The notes beneath the pieces were generated by a model that saw only the letters and a list, made by a program, of their open reading frames with translations, searched no databases and had not been told where the DNA came from. From Desulfovibrio sp. X2 (lineage in GTDB: Bacteria > Desulfobacterota > Desulfovibrionia > Desulfovibrionales > Desulfovibrionaceae): a DNA stretch of 64,000 nucleotides. This document shows, piece by piece, positions 38,626-47,364 of this stretch. The number at the start of each line of letters is the position of its first letter. Positions within the stretch are counted from its first letter, which is position 1. The stretch spans positions 19,504 through 83,503 of the forward strand of contig NZ_ATHV01000013.1 of assembly GCF_000422205.1 (NCBI RefSeq), written 5' to 3'. The position numbers and the translations under genes were made by a program.

Positions 38626-39024
38626 ATGGAAGGCATCCTTTCCCGTTCCTGGTTCAAGGACCTGGCGATGTTTCTGGCTTGTCTCATGCTGGTCGTGGGC
38701 TTCGTGCCCCGGGTCGAGGCGGGCTTCGTGCCCACGACCCGGTCCGACTCGCTGCAGAGCCGCGACGCCGATCTCGCCGCCGTGCAGAAGGTGCTCGAGA
38801 ACAAAATCGTGGTGCAGCGGCTGGCCGACTTCGGCTACAACCCGCAGGAGATCCAGTCACGGCTCAAGCTGCTTTCTGACGCGGATCTGCACAAGGTGGC
38901 CACGCAGATCCAGGATGTCGAGACCGCAGGCGACTTCTGGGGAGTCGTCCTGGTCATCGCGATCATCGCGGCGCTCGTGGTGCTGATCTACGTCCTGAGC
39001 AACAGAACGGTCAGCGTCCAATAG
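38626..39024 (+). CDS. PA2779-family small membrane protein (paralogue 2)
   Basis: A 132-aa paralogue of the protein encoded at 36977, clearly alignable end to end: WFKDLAMFLACLMLVVGFVP, RVEAGFVPT, ADLAAVQKVLENKIVVQRL, ADFGYNPQEIQSRLKLLS and the C-terminal helix with NRTVSVQ. AAGGAGGAG precedes the ATG at 38626; an upstream ATG at 38590 is less suitable. It has its own promoter-like element and terminator, so it can be regulated apart from the three-gene operon. Confidence 0.82.
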   Translation: MEGILSRSWFKDLAMFLACLMLVVGFVPRVEAGFVPTTRSDSLQSRDADLAAVQKVLENKIVVQRLADFGYNPQEIQSRLKLLSDADLHKVATQIQDVETAGDFWGVVLVIAIIAALVVLIYVLSNRTVSVQ

Positions 39025-39059
39025 CGGCGCGCCTCCCCCGGGAGGCTCACGACGAACGG

Positions 39060-39092
39060 AAAGGCCGTCGGGCGATCGCCCGGCGGCCTTTC
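39060..39092. terminator. Bidirectional terminator
   Basis: AAAGGCCG-T-CGGGCGATCGCCCG-G-CGGCCTTT (39060-39091) is an almost perfect self-complementary hairpin with A on the left and T on the right. It serves the PA2779-like gene and the convergent permease gene. Confidence 0.85.
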
Positions 39093-39127
39093 CTGTGTCG
39101 TCCCGGCAAGGCGTCGATCGGACGGGG

Positions 39128-40498
39128 CTAGTCTTCCTCCACCATCACGGGGTCGAGGGAGACCAGGGCCTCCGCCGCCTCGTCGCGCTTGGTGAAGAGC
39201 TTGAAGTAGGCGAAGGTCACGGCCAGGATGGCGCCGTAGATGAGGGCCAGCTTCAGGTTGTAGACGGTCACCGCGACCAGGGCGACCACGGCGATGATCA
39301 GGCCCACGGCCGGAGACAGGGGGTAGAGCGGGGCCTTGAAGGGCCGGTGCATCTCCGGCGCGTTCCTGCGCAGGGCGAAGTAGGTCACCAGGGAGATGAC
39401 GTAGAGCGTGAGGGCGCCGAAGCAGGACAGGGTGATGATGTCGCCGGTCTTGCCGGTGAGCAGGGCCACGATGCCCACGACCATGTTGGCGATGAGCGCG
39501 TTGGCCGGGGTCTTGAAGCGCTTGCTGACCTTGCCGAGCACGGGCGCCATGTAGCCCACGCGGCCCATCTCCAGCACGGCGCGGCCCGCGGCCAGGATGA
39601 TGCCGTGGAACGAGGCCACGAGGCCGAAGAGGCCGACGAAGATGAGCAGGTGGTAGAGGAGGTGGTTGTCGCCCACGATGTGGCCGAGGGCCAGGGGCAG
39701 CGGCGAGTCGGACGGGGCCGCGCCCGGGGTGGGGTAGACCACGGCGTGCCAGCCCGCGACGCCCACGGAGCAGACGAAGGTGAAGACGGCCAGCGCGACC
39801 AGGGTGAGGATGGCCGAGCCGAAGCCGATGAGGATGTTCTTCTGCGGGTTCACGGTCTCCTCGGCCACGTTGGCCACGCCCTCGATGGCCAGGAAGAACC
39901 AGATGGCGAAGGGAATGGCCGCGAAGACGCCGCTCATGCCGTTGGGCAGGGCATCCATGGTGAGGTTGGCCCAGGTGACGTGGGGCGCGGTGACGCCGCA
40001 GAAGAGCAGCAGCTCGCCCACCGCGAGCACGGTGATGAACAGCTCGAACTGGGCGGCCGCCTTGACGCCGTAGATGTTGAGCGCCGTGAACAGGATGTAG
40101 GCCGCGACGGCGATCTCGACCTCGGGGATGTTGGGGAAGAAGAGGCTGAAATAGGCGCCGATGGCCGCGGCGATGGCGGGCGGGGCGAAGACGAACTCGA
40201 TGACCTGGGCGATGCCCGCCAGGAAGCCGAGGTCCCGGCCCAGGCCCTTGGTGGCGTAGTCGAACGCGCCGCCTGCCTTGGGAATGGCGCAGGCGAGCTC
40301 GGTGTAGCAGAAGGTGAAGGTCAGGTACATGAGGATGATGAACAGGGTCGCGATGGCGAGGCCGAGCGTGCCTCCCTCGGCCAGACCCAGGTTCCATCCG
40401 AAGTACTCTCCCGAGATCACGTAGCCCACTCCCAGTCCCCAGAGCATCCAGGGGCCGAGCTTGCGCTGCAGGGTCGGCGCGGTGGTTTTGGCGTCCAC
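39128..40498 (-). CDS. Amino-acid/ethanolamine-type permease (APC superfamily)
   Basis: A 456-aa membrane carrier with 12 hydrophobic segments. GLGVGYVISGEYFGWNLGL near the N-terminus, FTFCYTELACAIPKAGGAFDYA and the FLAIEGVANVAEETVNPQ segment closely recall the ethanolamine permease (EAT) branch of the APC superfamily; amino acids remain possible. There are no ethanolamine-utilisation genes nearby. Start choice: the ATG at 40513 lies inside an ATGGAGGAG stretch that is itself an ideal Shine-Dalgarno for the GTG at 40498, so GTG is preferred. Confidence 0.88.
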   Translation of the reverse strand: MDAKTTAPTLQRKLGPWMLWGLGVGYVISGEYFGWNLGLAEGGTLGLAIATLFIILMYLTFTFCYTELACAIPKAGGAFDYATKGLGRDLGFLAGIAQVIEFVFAPPAIAAAIGAYFSLFFPNIPEVEIAVAAYILFTALNIYGVKAAAQFELFITVLAVGELLLFCGVTAPHVTWANLTMDALPNGMSGVFAAIPFAIWFFLAIEGVANVAEETVNPQKNILIGFGSAILTLVALAVFTFVCSVGVAGWHAVVYPTPGAAPSDSPLPLALGHIVGDNHLLYHLLIFVGLFGLVASFHGIILAAGRAVLEMGRVGYMAPVLGKVSKRFKTPANALIANMVVGIVALLTGKTGDIITLSCFGALTLYVISLVTYFALRRNAPEMHRPFKAPLYPLSPAVGLIIAVVALVAVTVYNLKLALIYGAILAVTFAYFKLFTKRDEAAEALVSLDPVMVEED

Positions 40499-40929
40499 TT
40501 GTTTCTCCTCCATGTTGAACGATGTGTGCCGCAACCACTGAAAAGCATAGAATATGCCTCTTTTGGAAAAAAGACCGAGCGTAAACTTTTGCGATAGCTA
40601 ATAGTCAACGAATTTAGAGCATTGGAAAAGAATTTTGATTTTCTCGAAGGGCTCTCCGGGGATTGATTGCGGGCCAGACACGTGGCGGATGTAACCGAAA
40701 TGCAAAAACAGCGGGTACAAAATACATAATTGTAAATTATTGATAAAGTATTGCGAGGACAGAAGAGCAATGAAGACTAGAATGTAAAAAATGACATGGA
40801 CAGACGCCGTGCCGGGGCGTGGTGGCGCCGGGGAGAGGAAGGGAGGCAGGCAGGGAAGGGGGGCGAAGGATGCCGAGAATGCGGCCGGGGCTTTGGGCCT
40901 GCGGACCGGGGGGAGCGGCGGGAGACAAA
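40499..40929 (-). promoter_or_regulatory. AT-rich upstream region of the permease gene
   Basis: The stretch 40550-40790 is strongly AT-rich. On the minus strand TTGACT (40603-40608) has a weak TTTACG partner 17 bp downstream. From 40800 to 40929 the sequence is a purine-rich, G-rich tract with no gene that I can support. Confidence 0.3.
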
Positions 40930-40964
40930 AAAAGCAGGGGCCGCCCGTCTCCGGGCGGCCCCTG
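40925..40964 (-). terminator. Terminator of the S1-domain protein gene
   Basis: CAGGGGCCGCCCG (40935-40947) pairs perfectly with CGGGCGGCCCCTG (40952-40964) around TCTC, followed on the minus strand by CTTTTTTTGTC. Confidence 0.9.
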
Positions 40965-40983
40965 GCGCAAAAGCGCGAAAGCG

Positions 40984-42462
40984 CTATTTCTTCTTGCGGG
41001 CCATGGCTTCGGCGAGCTTCTCACCGAGCAGCCCCATGCCGCCGGAGTGGCCGCCGTTCTGGGACGGCGCGCGACCGGCCGAGGTGTGCTTCTTCCAGTC
41101 CCTGGGCTCCGCGGATTCCTCGCTCCTGCCTGCGCCCAGGGTGATCTTGCGCTCGGTGGGCTTGATCTCGTCCACGAAGACGCTGACCTCGTCGCCGGGC
41201 TTGGCCTTTTCGAGCTCCTCGCGGCGCTCCTTGGGGGCCTGGGCCAGCTTGGACTTGGGCAGCAGGCCGGTGACGCCCGGGAAGAGGGTCACGAACAGGC
41301 CGTACTTGCCGAAGGACTCCACGGTGCCCTTGACCTCGGCGCCCACGCTGAGGCCCTCGACCACCCCGCCCCAGGGATCGCCCTCGGCGTCCTTGATGGA
41401 CAGGGAGATGCGGCGCTTGACCGGGTCGAGGTCCTTGATGGAGACGGTCACGGTCTGGCCGGGGGTGACGACCTCGTCGGCCTTCATGATGCGGCGGCCG
41501 TGGGCCATCTCGGAGAGGTGCACGAGGCCCTCGAGGCCCGGGGCGATCTCCACGAAGGCGCCGAAGTCGGCCAGGCGGATGACCTTGCCCTCGACCTTGT
41601 CGCCCGCGGCGAAGCGGTCTCCGGCGGTCTCCCAGGGATCCTGCTGGGCCTGCTTGACCGAGAGGCTGATCTTGACGCCGCCCTTCTTGCCCTTGCTCAC
41701 GTCGAGAAGCTTGACGGGCAGGGTGTCGCCCACCTTCACGGCGTCGGCCGGGTTGTCCACGCGGCCCCAGGAAAGCTCGGAGATGTGGGCCAGGCCCTCG
41801 ACGCCGGGAGCGACCTCGATGAAGGCGCCGAAATCGGCCAGCCGCTTCACCGTGCCCTCGACCACGTCGCCCGCCTTGACCTCTTCCTGGAACTTGTCCA
41901 TGGCGGCGGCCTTCTCGCGGCCGAGCAGCTCGCGGCGGGAGACGACCAGGTTGCGGCCGCCCTGCTCGAGCTTGATGATCAGGAACTGCAGGGTCTGGCC
42001 GACGTACTCCTCGGCGTTCTCGACGAAGCGGTCGTCGATCTGGCTCATGGGGCAGAAGGCGCGCTTGCCCATGACCTGCACGTTGAAGCCGCCCTTGCAC
42101 TGCGCCAGGACCTTGCCCTCCACGGGCAGCTCGTTGGCCTTGGCCTGCTCGAGCATCTCGAAGCCGCCCCGGCCGCTCATGGCCTTGGACAGCTTGAGCT
42201 CGCCGCCGGACGTGCCGACCACGTAGAGCTCGATCTCGTCGCCCACGGCCACGGTAAGCTCGCCCTTGTCGTCGAGCAGCTCTTCGCGCTCGATGACGCC
42301 GTCGCGCTTGGCGCCGGTCCCCACGAAGACGCTCGCGCCGTCGATGGCGATGACCGTACCCGTGATCTTGTCGCCCACACGGACGTTATCCTGCATCCCG
42401 GCCTCATAGGCCTCGAACATGGCGGCGAAGTTTTCGCCGTCCTTTTTTGCCTCGTCGGACAT
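40984..42462 (-). CDS. S1 RNA-binding-domain protein (ribosomal protein S1-like, five S1 repeats)
   Basis: A 492-aa protein made of about five OB-fold S1 repeats (roughly residues 28-93, 108-175, 192-262, 279-351, 367-436). The third and fourth are canonical, with KRLADFGAFIEVAPGVEGLAHISELS and IRLADFGAFVEIAPGLEGLVHLSEM (in parts). The C-terminal 50 residues are polar with a KKK end. It binds RNA and may help mRNA loading, or act as a second S1-like translation factor. It is shorter than six-repeat S1 of about 560-580 residues, so it may not be the main rpsA. GGAG lies 9 nt before the ATG at 42462. It is transcribed alone. Confidence 0.8.
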   Translation of the reverse strand: MSDEAKKDGENFAAMFEAYEAGMQDNVRVGDKITGTVIAIDGASVFVGTGAKRDGVIEREELLDDKGELTVAVGDEIELYVVGTSGGELKLSKAMSGRGGFEMLEQAKANELPVEGKVLAQCKGGFNVQVMGKRAFCPMSQIDDRFVENAEEYVGQTLQFLIIKLEQGGRNLVVSRRELLGREKAAAMDKFQEEVKAGDVVEGTVKRLADFGAFIEVAPGVEGLAHISELSWGRVDNPADAVKVGDTLPVKLLDVSKGKKGGVKISLSVKQAQQDPWETAGDRFAAGDKVEGKVIRLADFGAFVEIAPGLEGLVHLSEMAHGRRIMKADEVVTPGQTVTVSIKDLDPVKRRISLSIKDAEGDPWGGVVEGLSVGAEVKGTVESFGKYGLFVTLFPGVTGLLPKSKLAQAPKERREELEKAKPGDEVSVFVDEIKPTERKITLGAGRSEESAEPRDWKKHTSAGRAPSQNGGHSGGMGLLGEKLAEAMARKKK

Positions 42463-42551
42463 ACTGCAAAACTCCAAAAGAAAACGTTCGCCAGCCCATA
42501 GCCGAGAACCGTGCTGGTTACAAGGGCCATGAGAGGCGTATGCGGGGCTTT

Positions 42552-43877
42552 CTAGCGCACGCTCAGATTCTCGGCAAGACCGCCGATCTGCTTGGCGAGC
42601 AGGGTGGCGTAGTGGTCGGTCATGCCCGCCACGTAGTCGAGCACGCGCATGTATCCTTCATAGAGGCCGCAGCCCTCGGGCGGCGCGTGCTCGCCGAGGA
42701 TGACGAAGAGGCGCTTGCCGCGCTCGGAGAGGCGCCCGCGCCCCTCCTGCTCCCAGACCGCGGTGCAGAAGGAGGAGAGCAGCCCGCCGAGGGCCGTGAA
42801 GGAGCCGATCTCGAGCTCGATCTTGCGCTTGCTCTCGTAGATGCGCCGCCGCGCGAGCGCCTTGGCCGCGTCTATGCCCGCGCGCACGTCCTCGGGACAG
42901 AGGTCGAGCAGGGGGACGGATATCCCGCCCGCCAGGATGGCCTCGTTGTTCGCGGCGAAGGCCCCGGACGCGGCCTCCACGACCCGGCCGATGACCTTCG
43001 TGCGCAGATAGGAGAGACGCCTGCGCTCGTGCAGGTCCGGGGCGAGCGCATCCTCGGAGACCTTGCCCGCCAGCGGCAGAAGCACCGCCTCGATCTCGTC
43101 GTAGCGCAAGAGACCCATCTCGCGGGCGTCTTCCAGGTCGAGCAGGGAGTAGCAGATGTCGTCCGCGGCCTCGACCAGGAAGGCCAGGGGGTGGCGGTGG
43201 TAACCGCCGTCTTCCCGTGCGGCCAGGCCCAGGGCGTCGGCCACTGCGTCCAGCTGTCCGCGCTCGCTCTGGAAGCAGGAGAACTTGCGGCGCCTCGCGG
43301 CCTCGTCATGGTCCGAGGTCCAGGGATACTTGAGCAGCGCGCCGAGGGTCGGATAGGTCAGGCGCATGCCCCCGGCGTTCAGCGAGAGCTCGACGCGCGT
43401 GACGATGCGGAATCCCTGGGCGTTGCCCTCGAAGGTGGTCAGGTCGGAGCGCTGCGCAGGTTCGAGTCCATCCATGAGGTGGGCGGGAGCCTCTGCGAAG
43501 AAGGCGCGCACCGCCTCCTCGCCCGCGTGGCCGAAGGGCGGGTTGCCGATGTCGTGGGCCAGGCAGGCGGCCTGCACGATCTCGCCCAGGGCCGAGGGCG
43601 GCGTGCCCTCGGGGAGTCCTCCCCCCAGGGCCTCGGCCACGGAGAGGCCGAGCGAGCGGCCCACGCTCGCCGTCTCCAGGCTGTGCGTGAGCCGGGTGTG
43701 GACGTGGTCGTTGCTGGCCATGGGGTGCACCTGGGTCTTGCGGCCCAGGCGGCGGAAGGCCCCGGAAAAGACGATGCGGTCGTAGTCGCGGTGGAACTCG
43801 CTGCGGCCCTCGTGTCCCGGGGTCGTCGGCTTGCTCTCGAAGCGGCGCGGCGTGAGCAGTGTTTTCCAGTCCATCAT
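42552..43877 (-). CDS. dgt: Deoxyguanosinetriphosphate triphosphohydrolase-like HD-domain protein
   Basis: A 441-aa dNTP triphosphohydrolase of the dGTPase family, releasing triphosphate from dNTPs. The opening RSEFHRDYDRIVFSGAFRRL-x-KTQV, THSLETASVGRSL, the HD motif CLAHDIGNPPFGHAGE and the EAADDICYSLLDLED helix are diagnostic. Two adjacent ATG codons (43877, 43874) are possible starts; no strong Shine-Dalgarno precedes either. It is divergent from an ArsR gene across 276 bp. Confidence 0.92.
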   Translation of the reverse strand: MMDWKTLLTPRRFESKPTTPGHEGRSEFHRDYDRIVFSGAFRRLGRKTQVHPMASNDHVHTRLTHSLETASVGRSLGLSVAEALGGGLPEGTPPSALGEIVQAACLAHDIGNPPFGHAGEEAVRAFFAEAPAHLMDGLEPAQRSDLTTFEGNAQGFRIVTRVELSLNAGGMRLTYPTLGALLKYPWTSDHDEAARRRKFSCFQSERGQLDAVADALGLAAREDGGYHRHPLAFLVEAADDICYSLLDLEDAREMGLLRYDEIEAVLLPLAGKVSEDALAPDLHERRRLSYLRTKVIGRVVEAASGAFAANNEAILAGGISVPLLDLCPEDVRAGIDAAKALARRRIYESKRKIELEIGSFTALGGLLSSFCTAVWEQEGRGRLSERGKRLFVILGEHAPPEGCGLYEGYMRVLDYVAGMTDHYATLLAKQIGGLAENLSVR

Positions 43878-44142
43878 AATATATGCGTGTCGTACCCGCG
43901 GTTTTGGTTCCCGGATGCCGGACCCGTTGTCCGCGCATCGAGGCTGCACCGTGGCGCGCGCCGGGGGCGAAGTCAAGGCCGCCCGAGGCTGCGTCCCGAA
44001 GCTGCCGCCCGAAGCTGCCGCGCGGCCGAGCGGCCCCGCGACCGAAGATTCCCGAAGCCGCGTCCGGCGAGAACCGGGGAATGGCCGCGCGGACACGCGG
44101 GCAAGGATCCCGGATCGGGACTTGCCTTTCTCGTTTTGAAAA

Positions 44143-44156
44143 CATATGAGCATATG
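44143..44156. promoter_or_regulatory. Candidate ArsR operator 1
   Basis: CATATG-AG-CATATG, two palindromic hexamers, overlaps the start of the ArsR gene. A related 14-mer, CATATGCATATATG, precedes the permease gene at 44632. The shared sequence suggests autoregulation and control of the permease by the same repressor. Confidence 0.5.
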
Positions 44157-44582
44157 ATCATGGAAACGACACGTACCGATCCCAACGACCGTACACGCCC
44201 CGATGACCGCGGCGAATCGGCCGACGCGGCCTGCGAGGACGTCTGCAACGCGCGGGAGGTCCACGCCGGGACCCTGGACGGGGTGCGCGGGGCCATGCCG
44301 CCCGACGCGGACCTCTTCTACCTGGCCGAGCTCTTCAAGGTCCTGGGCGACCACACGCGCACGCGCATCCTGAGCGCCTTGGCCCTGGCGGAGCTGTGCG
44401 TCTGCGACCTCGCGGAGCTGCTCGGCATGTCCCACTCCGCGGTCTCGCACCAGCTGCGCGCCCTGCGCGCGGCCAGGCTGGTGCGCTTCCGGCGCGAGGG
44501 CAAGAACGCCTATTACGCCCTGGACGACGACCACGTCCTCGGCCTCATCAGGCAGGGACTGGAGCACGTGCGGCACGGCTGA
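44154..44582 (+). CDS. ArsR/SmtB-family metalloregulator
   Basis: A 142-aa winged-helix repressor. FKVLGDHTRTRILSAL and MSHSAVSHQLRALRAARLV form the DNA-binding core. Two potential metal sites can be seen: the ELCVCDL motif (Cys82, Cys84), typical of ArsR/CadC, with N-terminal Cys27 and Cys31; and Asp125-x-His127-x10-His138, which copies the zinc site of SmtB/CzrA. A start at 44160 is also possible; neither has a clear Shine-Dalgarno. The next gene, for a Cu/Zn-type permease, is the likely target. Metal identity (Zn, Cd, Cu or As) is not decided. Confidence 0.88.
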   Translation: MIMETTRTDPNDRTRPDDRGESADAACEDVCNAREVHAGTLDGVRGAMPPDADLFYLAELFKVLGDHTRTRILSALALAELCVCDLAELLGMSHSAVSHQLRALRAARLVRFRREGKNAYYALDDDHVLGLIRQGLEHVRHG

Positions 44583-44631
44583 GGCGACCCGGAGAAACCA
44601 CCCGCCCGCGCGAGCTCGCGGCGCGAAAAAA

Positions 44632-44645
44632 CATATGCATATATG
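44632..44645. promoter_or_regulatory. Candidate ArsR operator 2
   Basis: CATATGCATATATG includes the perfect palindrome ATATGCATAT (44633-44642). It lies between the ArsR and permease genes, 28 bp before the permease start. Confidence 0.5.
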
Positions 44646-44673
44646 CTTATGCGTTCATATTGAGAGGTAGCGA

Positions 44674-45951
44674 ATGCGCCCGCTCTTCGCAGTCGATCCC
44701 CTGGTGAAGATCCTCTACGCCTCCTGGGACGTGGTCGTGGAGGCCGCGCCCTGGATGCTGCTCGGCATCCTCGTGGCCGGGCTCCTCAAGACCCTCCTGC
44801 CCGACGACATGGTGGCCCGCCACCTGGGGCCCGGGAGCCGCTTCGCGGTGCTCAAGGCCGCGCTGCTCGGCGTGCCCATCCCCCTGTGCAGCTGCGGCGT
44901 CCTGCCCGCCGCGGCGGGGCTCAGGAAGCAGGGTGCGGGCAAGGGGGCGGCGGCCGCCTTCCTGGTGGCCACGCCCGAGACCGGCGTGGACTCCATCGCC
45001 GTGACCTACGCCCTGCTCGACCCGCTGATGACCCTGCTCAGGCCCCTGGCCGCCCTGGTCACGGCCCTGGTCACCGGCTACGGCGTCTCCTGGCTCGACC
45101 GCCGCGAGAAGGGTGACCGGAGCGTGTGGGCCGCGGAGAAGGAGGCGGCCCCAGCGGAAACCGGGGGGAAGGACATTGACTTCCAGGCCGGGGCATCCGG
45201 CGGCTCTGCGGCCCCTTCCGAAGCCGCCGCCCCTCTCGGTCCCATAGACCTCTTCCACCCCCTGCCGCCGGAGACGGACGCAGGCGCGCCCGGGTGCGCG
45301 GCGCCGGACGCCACGATCAGGGACCGCGTGGTGGCCGAGGCCGCGACCGGCAGCTGCGGCTGCGGCCACTGCTGCACCACGGTGAACTCCGAGGGCTCGC
45401 GCGTCTCCCGCCTGGGCGCGGGGCTGCGCTACGCCCTGTGGGATCTCGCGGGCGACATCGGCCCGTGGTTCCTGGGCGGCGCGGTGCTGGCGGGCGGCTT
45501 CACCGCGCTCATGCCGCCGCACTTCCTGGCCCAGTCCCTGGGCACGGGCATCTGGTCCATGGTCGCGGCGCTCCTCGCCTCCCTGCCGCTCTACGTCTGC
45601 GCCACGGCCAGCACGCCCCTTGTCGCCGCCCTGGCGCTCAAGGGGCTCTCCCCGGGCGCCGCCCTGGTCTTCCTGCTCGCCGGTCCGGCCACCAACGCGG
45701 CCACCGTGGCCGTGGTCGCCAGCATGCTCGGCCGCCGCGCCGCCGCGCTCTACGTCGCGGCCATCGCGCTCTGCTCGCTGGGCCTCGGCCTCGTGGCCAA
45801 CGAGCTGTACGCCCGCCTCGGCCTGAACGTCTCGAGCTGGGTGACGCTCGGCGGCGAGAGCGGGCCGGGCCTTTTCGGCAACCTCGCGGCAGGGCTGCTC
45901 CTGCTGCTCTTCGCCATTGCCTGGCTGCGCCAGAGGCTGCACAAGGCATAG
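44674..45951 (+). CDS. SO_0444-family Cu/Zn efflux permease (DUF318/PF03773)
   Basis: A 425-aa membrane protein with about ten hydrophobic segments in two halves, each with the DUF318 pattern (VPIPLCSCGVLPAAAGLRKQG near residue 70, and LASLPLYVCATASTPLVAAL near 300). A hydrophilic loop of about 110 residues in between carries the cysteine/histidine cluster SCGCGHCC near residue 229. The combination with an ArsR gene and this cluster is what I know as the SO_0444-type Cu/Zn efflux carrier. GAGAGG precedes the ATG. Alternatives: arsenic or organoarsenical export (ArsP-like), or another soft metal. Confidence 0.82.
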   Translation: MRPLFAVDPLVKILYASWDVVVEAAPWMLLGILVAGLLKTLLPDDMVARHLGPGSRFAVLKAALLGVPIPLCSCGVLPAAAGLRKQGAGKGAAAAFLVATPETGVDSIAVTYALLDPLMTLLRPLAALVTALVTGYGVSWLDRREKGDRSVWAAEKEAAPAETGGKDIDFQAGASGGSAAPSEAAAPLGPIDLFHPLPPETDAGAPGCAAPDATIRDRVVAEAATGSCGCGHCCTTVNSEGSRVSRLGAGLRYALWDLAGDIGPWFLGGAVLAGGFTALMPPHFLAQSLGTGIWSMVAALLASLPLYVCATASTPLVAALALKGLSPGAALVFLLAGPATNAATVAVVASMLGRRAAALYVAAIALCSLGLGLVANELYARLGLNVSSWVTLGGESGPGLFGNLAAGLLLLLFAIAWLRQRLHKA

Positions 45952-46030
45952 CGGGCTGAGGAGAGCGCCGGGACTCGGGGGATTTCAGGTCGTTTCGGAG
46001 AGCCCGGGGCCGGGCGGAAAGGCCCGCAGG

Positions 46031-47350
46031 CTATCTGCGGGGGCGTGCGGGCGCGGCTGGTGGCGTGGCGGGCGAAGCCGCGTCGCCCTTGACCGGCTCT
46101 TCCCCGACGCCCGAGAAGCCGAGGATCTGGGCGGCCCAGGCCATGGCCCTGGCGTGCAGCCTGGCCACCATCTCGGGGTCGAGCCCCATCTCGTCCAGCA
46201 GCCCCCGCAGCTCGTCCCACGCGGCGCGCTCGAAGAGGTCCACCAGCCTGAGCCATCGGCCCGCGCGCGACTCCCGCCCCATGAGGGCGTTCCTGATGTC
46301 GTCGTCCAGGGGGAGCTTTTCCATCAGCTCCTCCATGCTCTGGCCCATGATGGCGTCCAGGAGCGAGAACAGGCCGAGCAGGAAGAGGGCTTCCGGGGCC
46401 TGACCCGCCTTGGTCGCCGCGCCCATGAGCTCGAGGAAGCGGGCGCGCGTGGCCGAGATGTAGGCCAGCTCGCCGGTGCGCTGGTTGCGGCTGAAATCGG
46501 ACATGACCACCACGCGCAGCCACTGCGCGAGCTGCTTCTGCCCGAGCAGGACGATGGCCTGGCGCACGGATTCGATCTTGGAGCGCAGCGAGAAGGCGGC
46601 GGAGTTGATGTAGCGCAGCAGCCGGTAGGACAGGGAGATGTCCACGGCGATGATCTGGGCCAGGTCGTTGACGTCGTAGTCCGGGTGGCCGAGCTTCTCC
46701 AGGAGCTGGAGCTTGGAGAGCTCCGAGCTGCTGATCTTGCGGCCGGTGAGGATCTGCGGCTTGTGGAAGAAGAATCCCTGGAAATACTCGAAGCCGAGCT
46801 GGCGCGTCAGCTCGTAGATGCGCACGGTCTCGATCTTCTCGGCCAAAAGCTTGCAGCCGTAAGGCTTCAGCTGCTTGTAGAGGGAGATGACCTCCCCCGG
46901 CGAGCGGCCGAGGATGTCGACCTTGACGATGTCCGCGAGCTCGAGGATCGGCTCGTAGCCGGGCTCGCCCACGAAGTCGTCCAGGGCCAGGATGTAGCCG
47001 GCGTCCTTCAGTCGCCTGAGCGCGCGCAGGATGTCGGGCTCCGGCCTGACCGTCTCCAGGACCTCGATGACGCAGACGTCCGGGGGCAGGGCGAAGGCCG
47101 CGTCCTCGAGCAGCATGCGCCCCGGGAAGTTGATCAGGAGGCGCGACCCCTGACGGATGCCGTCGCCCGCGAGGACGAAGCCCTCCGCGATGACCTGGCT
47201 CGTGGCCGCGTCGCCGTCGACGAGGTCGAAGCACTCCGACTGCTGGCTCGTGCGGAAGAGCAGCTCATAGCCCCAGATGTTCTCGGCGCGGTCGAAGATG
47301 GGCTGCCGCGCGATGAAGACCGGCTCGGCCGTGAGGTCGTCGGGGTGCAG
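46031..47350 (-). CDS. EAL-HDOD (YuxH-type) signalling protein, apparent CTG start
   Basis: A protein of about 439 residues. The N-terminal half is an EAL-type domain of the non-catalytic YuxH class (VFIARQPIFDRAENIWGYELLFR at the start; ILALDDFVGEPGYEPI; GCKLLAEKIET; FQGFFFHKP). The C-terminal half is an HDOD domain (SLSYRLLRYINSAAFSL, AIVLLGQKQLAQWLRV). The conserved N-terminus lies upstream of the first in-frame ATG (47116) and no ATG, GTG or TTG occurs between it and the in-frame TGA at 47362-47360. A strong Shine-Dalgarno GAGGTGA (47366-47360) stands 9 nt before CTG at 47350, chosen here as start. A one-base indel near 47355, linking to the GTG at 47363, is the alternative. Confidence 0.75.
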   Translation of the reverse strand: MHPDDLTAEPVFIARQPIFDRAENIWGYELLFRTSQQSECFDLVDGDAATSQVIAEGFVLAGDGIRQGSRLLINFPGRMLLEDAAFALPPDVCVIEVLETVRPEPDILRALRRLKDAGYILALDDFVGEPGYEPILELADIVKVDILGRSPGEVISLYKQLKPYGCKLLAEKIETVRIYELTRQLGFEYFQGFFFHKPQILTGRKISSSELSKLQLLEKLGHPDYDVNDLAQIIAVDISLSYRLLRYINSAAFSLRSKIESVRQAIVLLGQKQLAQWLRVVVMSDFSRNQRTGELAYISATRARFLELMGAATKAGQAPEALFLLGLFSLLDAIMGQSMEELMEKLPLDDDIRNALMGRESRAGRWLRLVDLFERAAWDELRGLLDEMGLDPEMVARLHARAMAWAAQILGFSGVGEEPVKGDAASPATPPAAPARPRR

Positions 47351-47364
47351 CGTGTCGGTTCACC

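Noticed and set aside
40511..40534. ATG at 40513 or TTG at 40534 as start of the APC permease
   Set aside because: Neither has a Shine-Dalgarno, and the ATG lies within ATGGAGGAG, which is the ribosome binding site for the GTG at 40498. The choice is not certain.
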